Positions 16,967-25,935 are shown, counted from the stretch's first letter. The stretch: DNA of 64,000 nucleotides from Eisenbergiella tayi (GCF_001881565.1 NZ_MPDJ01000012.1:1-64000), one strand, 5' to 3'. The notes: a model not told the origin generated them from the letters alone. Program-made: numbers and translations.

Positions 16967-18277
16967 TTGGAAAAAAGAAAAAAGTACCGCTTATTTTTAT
17001 ATGTTTTGCTGATTTGTTCTATGACAGCGTTAATCATATGCTGGCTTTTCCTTATTTGGGAAAAAATACCCCGGGCCATCCATATCCGGGCTGGTGTCAG
17101 GCAGGATTTGGATCTGAACGTACCTGTTTCCGGCAAATTATATAAGGCGCCCTCAGATACTGCAGACGGGGATGAAGCAATACCGGTAACAGGTATGAGC
17201 TCTGTGGCAGAAAAAAAGGAACCCAAAAGCCTTTCCGTCGATCTGGGAGATTCACTTACCTTATATGCGGAAGATATTGATACGTACACCATGGATTTGA
17301 AGCTTTTCGGCCTGATACCATTCAAATCCGTCAATGTGCAGGTTATCAATGATAAAACACTGATTCCGGCGGGTGTTCCCATTGGTATATATGTGAAGAC
17401 CGAAGGGATACTGGTGATTGCCACAGGGGATTTTACCGGCGTTGACGGTCAGCTGAAGGAACCTGTGGGACATCTGCTGAAGGAAGGCGATTATATCCTG
17501 AAAGCGGACGGTAAGGAAGTGGAAGGAAAAGCTGCCTTTATGAGGCAGATCGAGGAAAGCAACGGAGAAGAGATGGTGCTCACCATTCTCCGGGAGGATC
17601 AGGAATTTGATCTGAAAGTAAAACCGGAGGAAAACCAGGACGGACAGTATAAGCTTGGTATATGGATCCGGGATAATGCACAGGGAGTAGGCACCCTCAC
17701 CTATATAGACGAAAACAATTCCTTCGGCGCGCTGGGCCATGGAATTAATGATATGGATACCGCCACACTGATGAATCTTAGAAACGGAAGCCTTTACCAG
17801 ACCGAAATTGTGTCCATAACCAAGGGAGAGAATGGAACGCCCGGTGAACTCACCGGCGTCATAGACTACAAAGAAAGCAATAAGATGGGAACAATTGAGG
17901 CCAATACCGTAGAAGGAATTTTTGGAGAACTGAATGATTCCGCTGCGGCCCACATCACCTCACAGGCTATGCCCATCGGCCTTAAGCAGGAGGTTGAAAC
18001 GGGACCCGCCCAGATTCTGTGCAGCGTAGGCGGAGAACCAAAGCTTTATGATATCAAAATTACAGCCATTCACCTGGATCATGACAATATCAACCGGGGA
18101 ATCGAATTGCAGGTCACGGATCGTGAACTGCTCGAAACAACCGGAGGAATCGTGCAGGGAATGAGCGGCAGTCCTATTTTGCAGGACGGTAAAATTATCG
18201 GGGCAGTCACCCATGTCTTGGTTCAGGATCCTACCAGAGGATTCGGAATTTTTATCGAAAATATGCTCCTGCAATAA
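16967..18277 (+). CDS. spoIVB: SpoIVB peptidase (S55 family)
   Basis: SpoIVB is the forespore-secreted serine protease that starts the SigK checkpoint by cutting SpoIVFA. The chosen TTG start at 16967 follows a GGAAGGA site; residues upstream of it in the open frame are not family-like. The 436-residue protein has a signal anchor (about residues 7-30), a PDZ domain (about 135-205, LKEGDYILKADGKEVEG) and the S55 protease domain with H258 in GHGIND and S400 in GMSGSP. The catalytic residues are intact, in contrast to the altered spo0A next door. Confidence 0.93.
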   Translation: MEKRKKYRLFLYVLLICSMTALIICWLFLIWEKIPRAIHIRAGVRQDLDLNVPVSGKLYKAPSDTADGDEAIPVTGMSSVAEKKEPKSLSVDLGDSLTLYAEDIDTYTMDLKLFGLIPFKSVNVQVINDKTLIPAGVPIGIYVKTEGILVIATGDFTGVDGQLKEPVGHLLKEGDYILKADGKEVEGKAAFMRQIEESNGEEMVLTILREDQEFDLKVKPEENQDGQYKLGIWIRDNAQGVGTLTYIDENNSFGALGHGINDMDTATLMNLRNGSLYQTEIVSITKGENGTPGELTGVIDYKESNKMGTIEANTVEGIFGELNDSAAAHITSQAMPIGLKQEVETGPAQILCSVGGEPKLYDIKITAIHLDHDNINRGIELQVTDRELLETTGGIVQGMSGSPILQDGKIIGAVTHVLVQDPTRGFGIFIENMLLQ

Positions 18278-18288
18278 GCAAAGCACCT

Positions 18289-18318
18289 CAGCCAGGAAAA
18301 TGCAGTATTTCCTGGCTG
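18289..18318 (+). other. Hairpin downstream of spoIVB
   Basis: CAGCCAGGAAA (18289-18299) and TTTCCTGGCTG (18308-18318) are perfect complements around an 8-base loop. No T-run follows at once, though TTTTTTT occurs 30 bases later, so terminator function is uncertain. The rest of the 18278-18584 gap holds the spo0A promoter and no receiver-domain remnant that I could see. Confidence 0.5.
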
Positions 18319-18503
18319 CTGCGGCTTCTGCCGATGATTCTGTCGGTTTTTTTACCCTCTGATTTATCTCAATCCCATCTGTTTTCTGCAGTTCCGTGCT
18401 AACTGTCGCCATCTTTCCCCATGATTCGCCACATTTCGCTCTCCTAAAGCGCGATTATTTCCGAAAAAACACGATACACCGCCTTTTTTGCGACGAAAGA
18501 AGG

Positions 18504-18531
18504 TTGCCATAAATTGTCATTCTTATATAAT
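18504..18531 (+). promoter_or_regulatory. Promoter of spo0A
   Basis: TTGCCA (18504-18509) and TATAAT (18526-18531) are 16 bases apart, 53 bases before the start codon. A weak Spo0A-box-like sequence (CGACGAA, 5 of 7 bases) lies just upstream near 18491. Confidence 0.5.
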
Positions 18532-18584
18532 TAATGCAGGAAGAGACAGAAAGAAAAAGATTTCTGTTGGAATGGAGGATATAT

Positions 18585-19112
18585 ATGGAACAGTTACGCA
18601 TGAGCGCAGGCAAAGACAACGAAAGAGTGGTACAGATCCTCACGGATCTGATGAAAACGAATAAAGAATTCCAGATAATGATTACCGTGCCGGCATCCGG
18701 CGCCTCATCCCTGTCTGAAATGGCGAAGGAAGAAGAAACGGCTGTAAAGCCTGCCGCCGCCCACAACCTGGAAAAAGACGTGACGGATATGATTCATGAG
18801 ATTGGCGTTCCCGCACATATCAAAGGCTACCAATACCTGCGCGAAGCCATCATGATGTCAGTGGAAGACATTGAAATGCTCAATTCTATCACCAAAATCC
18901 TGTATCCCACAATTGCAAAGAAATACCAGACTACGCCCAGCCGTGTGGAGCGTGCGATCAGACATGCTATAGAGGTTGCGTGGAGCAGGGGAAAGATGGA
19001 AACACTGGATTCTCTCTTTGGGTATACTATAAATACAGGAAAAGGAAAGCCTACGAATTCCGAATTTATTGCCCTGATTGCGGACAAAATAAGACTTCAA
19101 TATAAAATTTGA
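18585..19112 (+). CDS. spo0A: Spo0A effector protein lacking most of its receiver domain
   Basis: Spo0A is the master regulator of sporulation, normally about 265 residues: a receiver domain, a linker and a DNA-binding domain. This product is 175 residues from an ATG with a good GGAGG site. Residues 1-33 (MEQLRMSAGKDNERVVQILT onward) align with the first strand and helix of the receiver, but the acidic pair normally reading DDN is KDN. The sequence then passes directly into a linker; the region with the phosphoacceptor aspartate and the last receiver strands is absent. From about residue 68 the effector domain is complete and conserved (EIGVPAHIKGYQYLREAI, SRVERAIRHAIEVAWSRG, KPTNSEFIALIADKIRL). 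No frameshift is seen. It may be phosphorylation-independent or non-functional. Confidence 0.88.
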   Translation: MEQLRMSAGKDNERVVQILTDLMKTNKEFQIMITVPASGASSLSEMAKEEETAVKPAAAHNLEKDVTDMIHEIGVPAHIKGYQYLREAIMMSVEDIEMLNSITKILYPTIAKKYQTTPSRVERAIRHAIEVAWSRGKMETLDSLFGYTINTGKGKPTNSEFIALIADKIRLQYKI

Positions 19113-19114
19113 CC

Positions 19115-19143
19115 TTTTAATAAACGCCGTAATGATGTATAAT
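19115..19143 (+). promoter_or_regulatory. Possible promoter of glgA
   Basis: TTTTAA (19115-19120) and TATAAT (19138-19143) are spaced by 17 bases, 50 bases before glgA and just after the spo0A stop. The -35 is poor. Confidence 0.4.
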
Positions 19144-19193
19144 AACTGTAACCCCACCGGGGAAGGTATTAAGAAATTACGGGAGGATTCAGT

Positions 19194-20639
19194 ATGAAGA
19201 AAATTTTATTTGTGGCCTCAGAAGGCGTACCGTTCATAAAAACAGGCGGTTTGGCGGATGTAGTAGGCTCGCTGCCCAAATGTATTGATAAGAAATATTA
19301 TGACGTGCGTGTTATCTTGCCCAAATATGTATGTATGTCCCAGGAAATGAAGGACAGACTGAATTACAAAACCCATTTTTACATGGACTTCCATTGGCAG
19401 AATCAATATGTGGGGATTTTAGAGGCTGAATACGATGGTGTAACATATTATTTCATAGACAATGAATATTATTTTAACGGTTTCAAGCCTTACAGCGATA
19501 ACACCTTATTTGAAATTGAGAAATTTGCATTTTTTTCCAAAGCGGCTTTGTCCATTCTTCCGGTAATTGATTTCCGGCCTGACCTAATCCACTGCCACGA
19601 CTGGCAGACCGGCCTGGTTCCCGTTTATCTGCATGAACGCTTCCAGGGCAGCGATTTCTACAGGGGCATTAAAACGGCCATGACTATCCATAACCTGAAA
19701 TTCCAGGGGAAATGGAGCATCAAGGAGGTACAGGATATCACCGGGCTTCCCATGTCTTTCTTCACTCCGGATAAGCTGGAGGCCTATAAGGATGCCAATC
19801 TGTTAAAGGGCGGCATTGTATATGCGGATGCGGTTACGACCGTGAGCGAAACCTATGCGGATGAGATAAAGACCCCTTTCTACGGAGAGGCGCTGGACGG
19901 CCTGCTTCGTGCGCGGAGCGGTGATTTGAGAGGAATTGTAAACGGCATTGATTATGATGAATATAATCCGGAAACGGATAAATACATCACTCATCCGTTT
20001 AACTCGGTTAATTTCCGCAAAGAAAAAATAAAAAACAAGCGTGCGCTTCAGGCTGATTTCGGATTGAATCAGGATGATAAGGCATTGGTCATCGGTGTCG
20101 TATCCCGTCTGACCGATCAGAAGGGCTTTGACCTGGTTGCCTATGTTATGGATGAATTGTGTCAGGATAATATCCAGCTCATGGTGCTGGGCACCGGTGA
20201 AGAGCAGTATGAAAACATGTTCCGTCATTTTGCCTGGAAATATCCCGGAAAGGTATCCGCCCAGATCTATTATTCAGAAGCTGTATCACACAGAGTATAT
20301 GCTTCCTGTGACGCCTTTCTGATGCCTTCCCTTTTTGAACCCTGTGGGCTCAGCCAGTTAATCGCACTCCGTTATGGTACAGTTCCTATTGTAAGGGAGA
20401 CAGGCGGGCTTAAGGATACGGTGGAGCCATATAACGAGTTTGAAAGCACAGGCACCGGTTTCAGCTTTATGAATTATAATGCGCATGAAATGCTGGGAGC
20501 TGTCCGGTATGCGGAAAAGATCTTTTATGATAAGAAAAGAGAATGGAATAAGATAATTGACAGAGGAATGGCGGCTGATTTTTCATGGCAGGTATCTGCA
20601 AGAAAATACCAGGAAATGTATGACTGGCTTATCGGCTGA
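19194..20639 (+). CDS. glgA: Glycogen synthase (ADP-glucose, GT5)
   Basis: GlgA adds glucose from ADP-glucose to growing glycogen. The 481 residues show the GT5 pattern: the substrate loop KTGGLADVVGSLP starting at residue 15, the HCHDWQTGLVPVYL segment, the VVSRLTDQKGFDLV loop that opens the second Rossmann half, and the acceptor/nucleotide site PSLFEPCGLSQLIALRYG. The start follows GGGAGG. No other glycogen gene is adjacent. It ends at a strong terminator. Confidence 0.95.
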   Translation: MKKILFVASEGVPFIKTGGLADVVGSLPKCIDKKYYDVRVILPKYVCMSQEMKDRLNYKTHFYMDFHWQNQYVGILEAEYDGVTYYFIDNEYYFNGFKPYSDNTLFEIEKFAFFSKAALSILPVIDFRPDLIHCHDWQTGLVPVYLHERFQGSDFYRGIKTAMTIHNLKFQGKWSIKEVQDITGLPMSFFTPDKLEAYKDANLLKGGIVYADAVTTVSETYADEIKTPFYGEALDGLLRARSGDLRGIVNGIDYDEYNPETDKYITHPFNSVNFRKEKIKNKRALQADFGLNQDDKALVIGVVSRLTDQKGFDLVAYVMDELCQDNIQLMVLGTGEEQYENMFRHFAWKYPGKVSAQIYYSEAVSHRVYASCDAFLMPSLFEPCGLSQLIALRYGTVPIVRETGGLKDTVEPYNEFESTGTGFSFMNYNAHEMLGAVRYAEKIFYDKKREWNKIIDRGMAADFSWQVSARKYQEMYDWLIG

Positions 20640-20686
20640 TTTGCTGTAAATGCAGAAATAAATTATTTATGGGGAAATAAGGGGGG

Positions 20687-20728
20687 AACCATCCGGGACG
20701 GTCGGAAAACCGGCACCGGATGGTTTTT
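20687..20728 (+). terminator. Terminator after glgA
   Basis: AACCATCCGG (20687-20696) pairs with CCGGATGGTT (20716-20725), followed by TTT. The loop can form a further small GGTCGG/CCGG-type stem. Confidence 0.8.
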
Positions 20729-20797
20729 ATACGTTTAAAACCCTTCTCATTGGGAAGGATAAAATTAAATAAAAAACAAAGAGAGGAAAGAAATATT

Positions 20798-21694
20798 ATG
20801 AAAAAATTTATGTGCCTGACATTGACAGCCGCTTTACTGCTTACGGGCTGTAATGGAAAGTCAGCAGACGGGAACACAGGAACTGCTGTACAGACAGAAA
20901 GCAGTACGGTCCAGGAGACATCGGCTCCCGCAGAAACCAATCAGGAAACCACGGAGGCAGCGACAGAAGAGACACAGACTTCCGGTGAAAAGGGAAGCCT
21001 GCAGGCCGGCGAATACACATACCATCTGGAAAAGGAGGAGAAAACCTGGTCTACGGAAAAGGGACAGCTGGCATGCACTGTAAAGCTGGAGTATCCTGTT
21101 TTTGAAGGGGACTCTGACGGCGAGAAAAAAATAAATGATTTTTATGAAGAATGGGTTTCCGATATGATGGAAAACTATGAAAATGATCCGGATTCTATCG
21201 TAAGCTATGCCATGCAGTACCGTACGGAGGAAGAAAATTCCCAGACTGCGGCTGAGGGTGAGACAGAAGCCTTTACTATGCCTCCGAGCGAGGAAGATTT
21301 CACAGTGGGAGGAGTCGTTTCTCACGGCAATTTGATATCTGTATACCATGAATCCTATACCTATGAAGGCGGAGCACATGGTATGCCGGGAAGAAATAAT
21401 CATATTTTTGATAAGGAAACAGGGAAAGAGCTGACATTAGCCAGCCTTATCAATCTTTCCAACGATGAATTAAATACGATGGTACGGGATAAATTCCTGG
21501 AAGTGGTTGAGAATGATACGGAAGGCGGCTTTTTTGAAGATGCCGCCGAAACACTGAATGCAAAAAATAATTTTATCGAATATTATTATTTAACAGATGA
21601 GGGTGTCATATTTTATACCACGCCTTATGAAATCGCTCCTTACGCCGCAGGTTATACAGAAGTGACCATCCCTTATGAGGAGTTGGGAATGTAA
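20798..21694 (+). CDS. Lipoprotein with a DUF3298-type C-terminal domain
   Basis: The 298-residue protein starts at 20798 after GAGAGGAAAG. A signal peptide with a lipobox (LLLTGCNG) is followed by a Thr/Glu-rich linker to about residue 65. The remainder resembles the DUF4163/DUF3298 pair found in PdaC- and RsiV-type extracellular proteins, with YEGGAHGMPGRNNHIFDKET and TGKELTLASLI typical of DUF3298. These domains often bind cell-wall material or lysozyme, but no role can be assigned here. It is a separate unit after the glgA terminator. Confidence 0.75.
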   Translation: MKKFMCLTLTAALLLTGCNGKSADGNTGTAVQTESSTVQETSAPAETNQETTEAATEETQTSGEKGSLQAGEYTYHLEKEEKTWSTEKGQLACTVKLEYPVFEGDSDGEKKINDFYEEWVSDMMENYENDPDSIVSYAMQYRTEEENSQTAAEGETEAFTMPPSEEDFTVGGVVSHGNLISVYHESYTYEGGAHGMPGRNNHIFDKETGKELTLASLINLSNDELNTMVRDKFLEVVENDTEGGFFEDAAETLNAKNNFIEYYYLTDEGVIFYTTPYEIAPYAAGYTEVTIPYEELGM

Positions 21695-21767
21695 AAACCT
21701 GCCGGTATATTTCCATTCACGAATGCGCATAATACTAAGGCAGATGTAAATGAATGGAGGTATGGAC

Positions 21768-21953
21768 ATGGCAAATTTATCGGAACTCGATCTTCAGAAC
21801 CTGCGCCATCTTATTGGCGGTTATGACACTTCTCACTGCAAATTGAAGGAATATGCTTCCTGTGCAGAAGACGCTAAGGTAAAGCAGTTTTTTGAGCAGG
21901 GCGCAAAATCCGCAATGGAAAACAAGCAGCAGTTGATGAAATTTTTGCAGTAA
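21768..21953 (+). CDS. Small protein paired with a CotF-like coat protein
   Basis: The 61-residue helical protein (MANLSELDLQNLRHLIGG) starts at 21768, seven bases after GGAGG; two upstream in-frame ATGs fit the site less well. It contains HCKLKEYASCAEDAKVKQFF and a Lys/Gln-rich C terminus. It is 14 bases ahead of a CotF-family gene, and the pair probably forms one unit. Similar short proteins accompany spore coat genes in Clostridia; the exact function is unknown. Confidence 0.7.
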   Translation: MANLSELDLQNLRHLIGGYDTSHCKLKEYASCAEDAKVKQFFEQGAKSAMENKQQLMKFLQ

Positions 21954-21967
21954 GGAGGAGAATAACC

Positions 21968-22225
21968 ATGATGCAGGAAAAAACAATGGTATCAGATACT
22001 CTGGCAAGTATTAACGGAGAACTGGTAAGATTCGGGGAAATGATCCCCCAGACAGAAAACAAAGAGCTGAAAAGTGCTCTGAAGCAGATACGTGCAGCCT
22101 GCGAGCAGTCCCAGGAGCAGCTTTACCAGATTGCAAGGGATAAATCTTATTATGTGCCGGCCCAGAAGGCTACACAGGAAGAGATTGACCATGTAAAGGG
22201 ACTGTTTACTTCCGGAACACTTTAA
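21968..22225 (+). CDS. CotF-like spore coat protein
   Basis: The 85-residue protein resembles the CotF/DUF2383-like coat proteins of Clostridia: four-helix ferritin-like segments, the LRQ-type core ALKQIRAACEQSQEQLYQIA, and the family ending KSYYVPAQKATQEEIDHVKG. An AGGAGGAG site is eight bases ahead. ATGs at 21968 and 21971 are both possible. It is presumed to be deposited on or near the spore, but a general storage or stress role cannot be excluded. Confidence 0.75.
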   Translation: MMQEKTMVSDTLASINGELVRFGEMIPQTENKELKSALKQIRAACEQSQEQLYQIARDKSYYVPAQKATQEEIDHVKGLFTSGTL

Positions 22226-22283
22226 GTTTAAACGCAGGATAAACAACGGATGCCTTGATTTACAGGCTGTCCTTAGATTTACT

Positions 22284-22326
22284 AAAAAAGTCATTGTACG
22301 GCACCCCGCCATACAGTGACTTTTTT
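22284..22326 (+). terminator. Bidirectional terminator
   Basis: AAAAAAGTCATTGTA and TACAGTGACTTTTTT form a long stem with one mismatch, A-run on the left and T-run on the right, between convergent genes (coat gene on plus, GNAT gene on minus). Confidence 0.85.
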
Positions 22327-22330
22327 GGTA

Positions 22331-22999
22331 TCAGGCTTCCGCGAGCCAGATCTTCATATTTTGTTTAAATACTGGATGAGGAAAAACGGACAGGTAGAAG
22401 TCTGTAAGATCCTGTAAAAAGAATTCCTGTGCTTCCAGGGATTCATCCATATCCGTATTAAGGCCGGAGGTCCTGCCTGCCGTACATGAAAAACCGCTTG
22501 CAGGAGGCAGCCAGAGCATCCGATAGGTCACGCCAAACAAACGGGCCCTTACCCGGGAGAGATAAGCGCCGTTTCTCTGGTAGAAACCAATTCTTCTTTT
22601 ACGCAGTGTATATTCCTCCGGGGAATCGGCTGTATCCGGATCCTCACACTCCAGATAGCAGCCGGGGAAATCCTCCATGACCCTCATATTCTGCAGAAAA
22701 ATACTGCCGTATCCTTTATTCCTGTGCTCCTCCAGAAAGGCATAATAATCAAGAAGCATTCTCTTTTTGTCTTTGTCATGCAGAAGAAAGGCATACCCGA
22801 GAAGCGATTCCCCTTCCTCGTCTTCAGTTTCGCTTTCCTGCGAGAACAGACCATAGCCGGAATACTGTTTTTGCTCTAACAATGCCTTTATTGAAGAGAG
22901 CGGTTTTAGTTCATCCTCCGGGAAATGGGAACTCCCCCAGACTTCATAGACAGAAGTGATTTCATCCGGTTGTAAGGCTCTGCAAATTTGTTCCATCAA
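22331..22999 (-). CDS. GNAT family N-acetyltransferase
   Basis: The 222-residue protein has the GNAT core: LLGYAFLLHDKD and LLDYYAFLEEHRNKGYGSIFLQ give strand 4 and the acetyl-CoA binding R/Q-x-x-G-x-G/A loop (here RNKGYG). GFYQRNGAYLSRV is the usual late motif. The substrate is unknown. The C-terminal 60 residues are an extension with no recognised domain. It follows the NFACT gene by 13 bases on the same strand, so the two probably form an operon. Confidence 0.8.
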   Translation of the reverse strand: MMEQICRALQPDEITSVYEVWGSSHFPEDELKPLSSIKALLEQKQYSGYGLFSQESETEDEEGESLLGYAFLLHDKDKKRMLLDYYAFLEEHRNKGYGSIFLQNMRVMEDFPGCYLECEDPDTADSPEEYTLRKRRIGFYQRNGAYLSRVRARLFGVTYRMLWLPPASGFSCTAGRTSGLNTDMDESLEAQEFFLQDLTDFYLSVFPHPVFKQNMKIWLAEA

Positions 23000-23012
23000 A
23001 AAAACCTTCCTT

Positions 23013-24749
23013 TTATTCTATTTGCTCTAATGCAGTGATATCGGAGTCGATCATCATGGAGTAATTGGTATAATATACGACAAAGCCGGGTTTCCCGCCG
23101 CCGGGCTTTTTCACATTTTTCTTCTCCGTATAATCAATTTCCACCTTTTCCTGGCCGCGTCCCTTGGAATAGTGGGCGGCCAGCCGCGCCGCATCCTCGA
23201 AAGTACTGTCAGGCAGCTCCTCTCCGCGGGATTTTACCACTACGTGGGAACCCGGAATCCCCTTCGCATGGAACCACCAGTCATTTCCGACAGCAAATTT
23301 AAAGGTGAGCTCATCATTCTGAAAGTTATTCTTGCCTACATAAATGTCGTAGCCGTCGCTGCTGAGATAGTGGAACGGCCGGCTTGTAATTTTTACTTTT
23401 TTCGAGCCGCCTTTTCTGCGGATATAACCGCTTTCTATCAGCTCTTCCTTAATCTGCACCAGATCCTCCTCCTTCAATGCGATATCCAGAGAGTTGCTGA
23501 TGGATTCCAGATGCTCGATTTCCGCTTTTGTTTCCAGGGTGAGCTGGGATAAAGCCTCATAGGTCCGCTTCAGCTTATTATATTTGTCAAAATATTTTTT
23601 TGCATTTTCTCCCGGTGTGAGAGTGGGATCCAAAGGTATCGTAATTTCTTCGTTCGTATAATAATTCAGTGCTGTCATAGAGCGGGAACCGGGCGTCACA
23701 TCATAACCATAGGTGTTCAATAATTCTCCGTAAACCCGGTACTTATCCCTTTTTTCCGTATCCTTCATCTGTTTCAGCTGCAGATCATATTTCTTTACGT
23801 TCCGCTCCAGAGCGGTGGAAACAATACGGCGCAGATCCGAGGAACGCTGGCGGATGCGTGTAATGGTGTTCTTTTCCGCATAATAGTCCTCCAGAAGCAG
23901 GGAAATGGATGTGTAATCCTTTCTTGCATTTTCTGGATAAGAAGTGAGACATACCGCCGCATATTCTGCAGGTGCGTTATTTTCATATACAATGCAGGGG
24001 GAGAAGCTGCCGGTGCGTACATCCTCCATCATCTCCTGAAAAGAGCGGTAAAGCCGTTCCCGTCCGTCCTCATCCAGGGCGGCGTTGGAGAGATCCGCAT
24101 TACCTCCTGCCCGATAGCAGATCTCATGGGCAATAGCAGGAGACAGACCCGTGAAGCTGGTGTAAAGAGCCTTGAAACAAGGCATATTCCCTGCAAATAC
24201 TCGTTCCATAAATTGCTCTCTGGTAACGGAAAGCGGGTTTTCCTTGTCCTGGGTATGGGGAATAAAGTATTCCTTGCCGGGGAGCACCTCGCGCACCGAG
24301 CTCACCAGACCGGAAATATGCTTGATGCTGTCGATGATCACGCCTGAAGTGCTGCTGAAGATAATGTTGCTGTGTTTGCCCATCAGTTCCACAATGAGCA
24401 GCTTTCTGCATAAGTCGCCCATCTCGTCAAGATGCTCGATCTCAAAATTGAGAATACGCTCCATGCCGGGCTGGGTGATGCTGATGATCTTGCCGTTCTG
24501 GATGTGCTTTCGGAGCAGCATACAGAAATTGGGGGCAGTCATCGGACTGGTCTTATTTTTCCCCGTAAGATAAATGAGGGGGAGGGATGCGGAAGCGGAA
24601 AGGGTGAGCCTGTGCTGCGCTCCGTTATTTTTTATAGTAAGCAGCAGTTCATCCGGTTCCGGCTGCGCAATTTTGAATATCCGTCCTCCGGTCAGGGTGT
24701 CATCCAGTTCTTTTCGTATATTTGCAATGGTTATGCCGTCAAATGCCAT
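23013..24749 (-). CDS. NFACT family protein (RqcH-like, ribosome quality control)
   Basis: RqcH/NFACT proteins bind obstructed 50S subunits and add alanine tails to stalled nascent chains; older names are fibronectin-binding protein A. The 578-residue protein starts at 24749 (MAFDGITIANIRKEL). It has NFACT-N (about 1-150, with LLIVELMGKHSNIIF), a central coiled-coil region, and the C-terminal NFACT-R/DUF814 domain with DIYVGKNNFQNDEL, WWFHAKGIPGSHVV and ARLAAHYSKGRGQEKVEIDY. The position usually read as an Asp-Arg pair in the N domain appears to be Glu-Arg here (GMERILNFE). The start lies behind AAAGGA. Confidence 0.9.
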   Translation of the reverse strand: MAFDGITIANIRKELDDTLTGGRIFKIAQPEPDELLLTIKNNGAQHRLTLSASASLPLIYLTGKNKTSPMTAPNFCMLLRKHIQNGKIISITQPGMERILNFEIEHLDEMGDLCRKLLIVELMGKHSNIIFSSTSGVIIDSIKHISGLVSSVREVLPGKEYFIPHTQDKENPLSVTREQFMERVFAGNMPCFKALYTSFTGLSPAIAHEICYRAGGNADLSNAALDEDGRERLYRSFQEMMEDVRTGSFSPCIVYENNAPAEYAAVCLTSYPENARKDYTSISLLLEDYYAEKNTITRIRQRSSDLRRIVSTALERNVKKYDLQLKQMKDTEKRDKYRVYGELLNTYGYDVTPGSRSMTALNYYTNEEITIPLDPTLTPGENAKKYFDKYNKLKRTYEALSQLTLETKAEIEHLESISNSLDIALKEEDLVQIKEELIESGYIRRKGGSKKVKITSRPFHYLSSDGYDIYVGKNNFQNDELTFKFAVGNDWWFHAKGIPGSHVVVKSRGEELPDSTFEDAARLAAHYSKGRGQEKVEIDYTEKKNVKKPGGGKPGFVVYYTNYSMMIDSDITALEQIE

Positions 24750-24863
24750 TAGTAAGTCCTTTCTGCGGGAAAACACAGCCGAATAGGATGAGACGCCGGC
24801 TGTGCTTATCTGTGCGGTAAAATAAATATCATGATATTAAGTATAGCAGAAGAAGGAAAAGAG

Positions 24864-24909
24864 AACAAGGGCTCAGATGCTGTCCGCAGATAACATCTGA
24901 GCCCTTGTT
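24864..24909 (-). terminator. Strong hairpin after traX
   Basis: Sixteen-base perfect arms (24864-24879 and 24894-24909, AACAAGGGCTCAGATG and its complement) lie just past the stop of the minus-strand TraX gene. T-rich sequence (CTCTTTTCC) follows in the minus direction. Confidence 0.75.
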
Positions 24910-24934
24910 GGAAAAGCTGATATAGCAGGGATTC

Positions 24935-25666
24935 TCAAAAACCAAGAAGGAAACGTACCAGGGCGATCAGGGCCAGGTGGGCCGGGTAGAAAGCGTAAAA
25001 GAACCATTTGGGGATACGCAGGGAAGTATTGGTATGCAGGAAAATCAGGGGAAGGGCAAGGAGGGCTCCTGCTTCAAAGCCGATGCCGTAATTTCCGATA
25101 GTCAGATTCAGAGGATCTCCCGGCGATGCCGTAAAAAAGGCCGGAAGATAGAGCAGTACATACAGGACGGCTCCGAGGGAAGGTTTTTTCCTGCAGAGAT
25201 AGAAAACCAGCATGAGAAGGATGCCTGTGCTGGAATAATCAAAATTCCACAGAGATATAACCAGGAAGGCAAGGATGAAAAGCCACCATTTTTTTTCTTT
25301 AAAACCCCATACGGCCAGAAGGCTTATAAATAATGTAAAGAAGATATTCCAGTTGGTCAGGTTGCCCAGGATATCCTGCGGGTTGAATGCCAGTATCCAG
25401 AAAGGCTGGGAAATGACGGCAAACAGGCCCAGGCGTCCCAGATATCTGCGGATATTACTGGTATAGAGCATTCCTACGGTCATGCAGTAACAGAAGATGG
25501 GGAAAGCCAGACGGCCGAGCCAGCGGAAAACAGGGTATTCCGGAAAGAAGGCAGCTCCCACATGGTCGATGAACATACTGATGATAGCCACCAGCTTTAA
25601 AAAATTGGTATCCAGGTTCGTATTTAAGAGAGGTTTGTCGGTGACTGTGATGTTTTTCGTATTCAT
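24935..25666 (-). CDS. TraX family integral membrane protein
   Basis: The 243-residue protein has about seven to eight hydrophobic helices and the family N terminus FLKLVAIISMFIDHVGAAFF with the conserved His in the first helix, then WLGRLAFPIFCYCM and PAHLALIALVRFLLG near the end. TraX acetylates F pilin on conjugative plasmids, but chromosomal Firmicutes members are of unknown function and may be acyltransferases. The gene is transcribed alone. No conjugation gene is nearby. Confidence 0.85.
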   Translation of the reverse strand: MNTKNITVTDKPLLNTNLDTNFLKLVAIISMFIDHVGAAFFPEYPVFRWLGRLAFPIFCYCMTVGMLYTSNIRRYLGRLGLFAVISQPFWILAFNPQDILGNLTNWNIFFTLFISLLAVWGFKEKKWWLFILAFLVISLWNFDYSSTGILLMLVFYLCRKKPSLGAVLYVLLYLPAFFTASPGDPLNLTIGNYGIGFEAGALLALPLIFLHTNTSLRIPKWFFYAFYPAHLALIALVRFLLGF

Positions 25667-25867
25667 TGTTATGTACCTTTCTTTCTTTATTGATAATGTT
25701 GATTTATTATGATGCTGTCAGTATAACTTTTTCCCCGGGAAGTATATAGATGGGGAATTGTCAATTATGGCAGAGATTTTGTAAAGTTTGGCGATGGCGC
25801 CGTTTTTACTGCTTCCGAAGCTGTTTTTGTTAAGAAAACGGGCGGTAAACGGCAAAAAATGAAATCC

Positions 25868-25896
25868 TTGACTACTTTCGGAAGGTGATTTATAAT
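25868..25896 (+). promoter_or_regulatory. Promoter of the yicC-remA-gmk-rpoZ operon
   Basis: TTGACT (25868-25873) and TATAAT (25891-25896) are 17 bases apart, 40 bases before the yicC start. Confidence 0.75.
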
Positions 25897-25935
25897 AAAA
25901 TGAATTATGGGAATGTATCTTCTGGAGGAATACTG

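Noticed and set aside
18278..18584. Missing receiver domain of spo0A encoded upstream in another frame
   Set aside because: All three plus frames were scanned by eye; no DIIMP-like or other receiver motif occurs, so a frameshift does not explain the short Spo0A.
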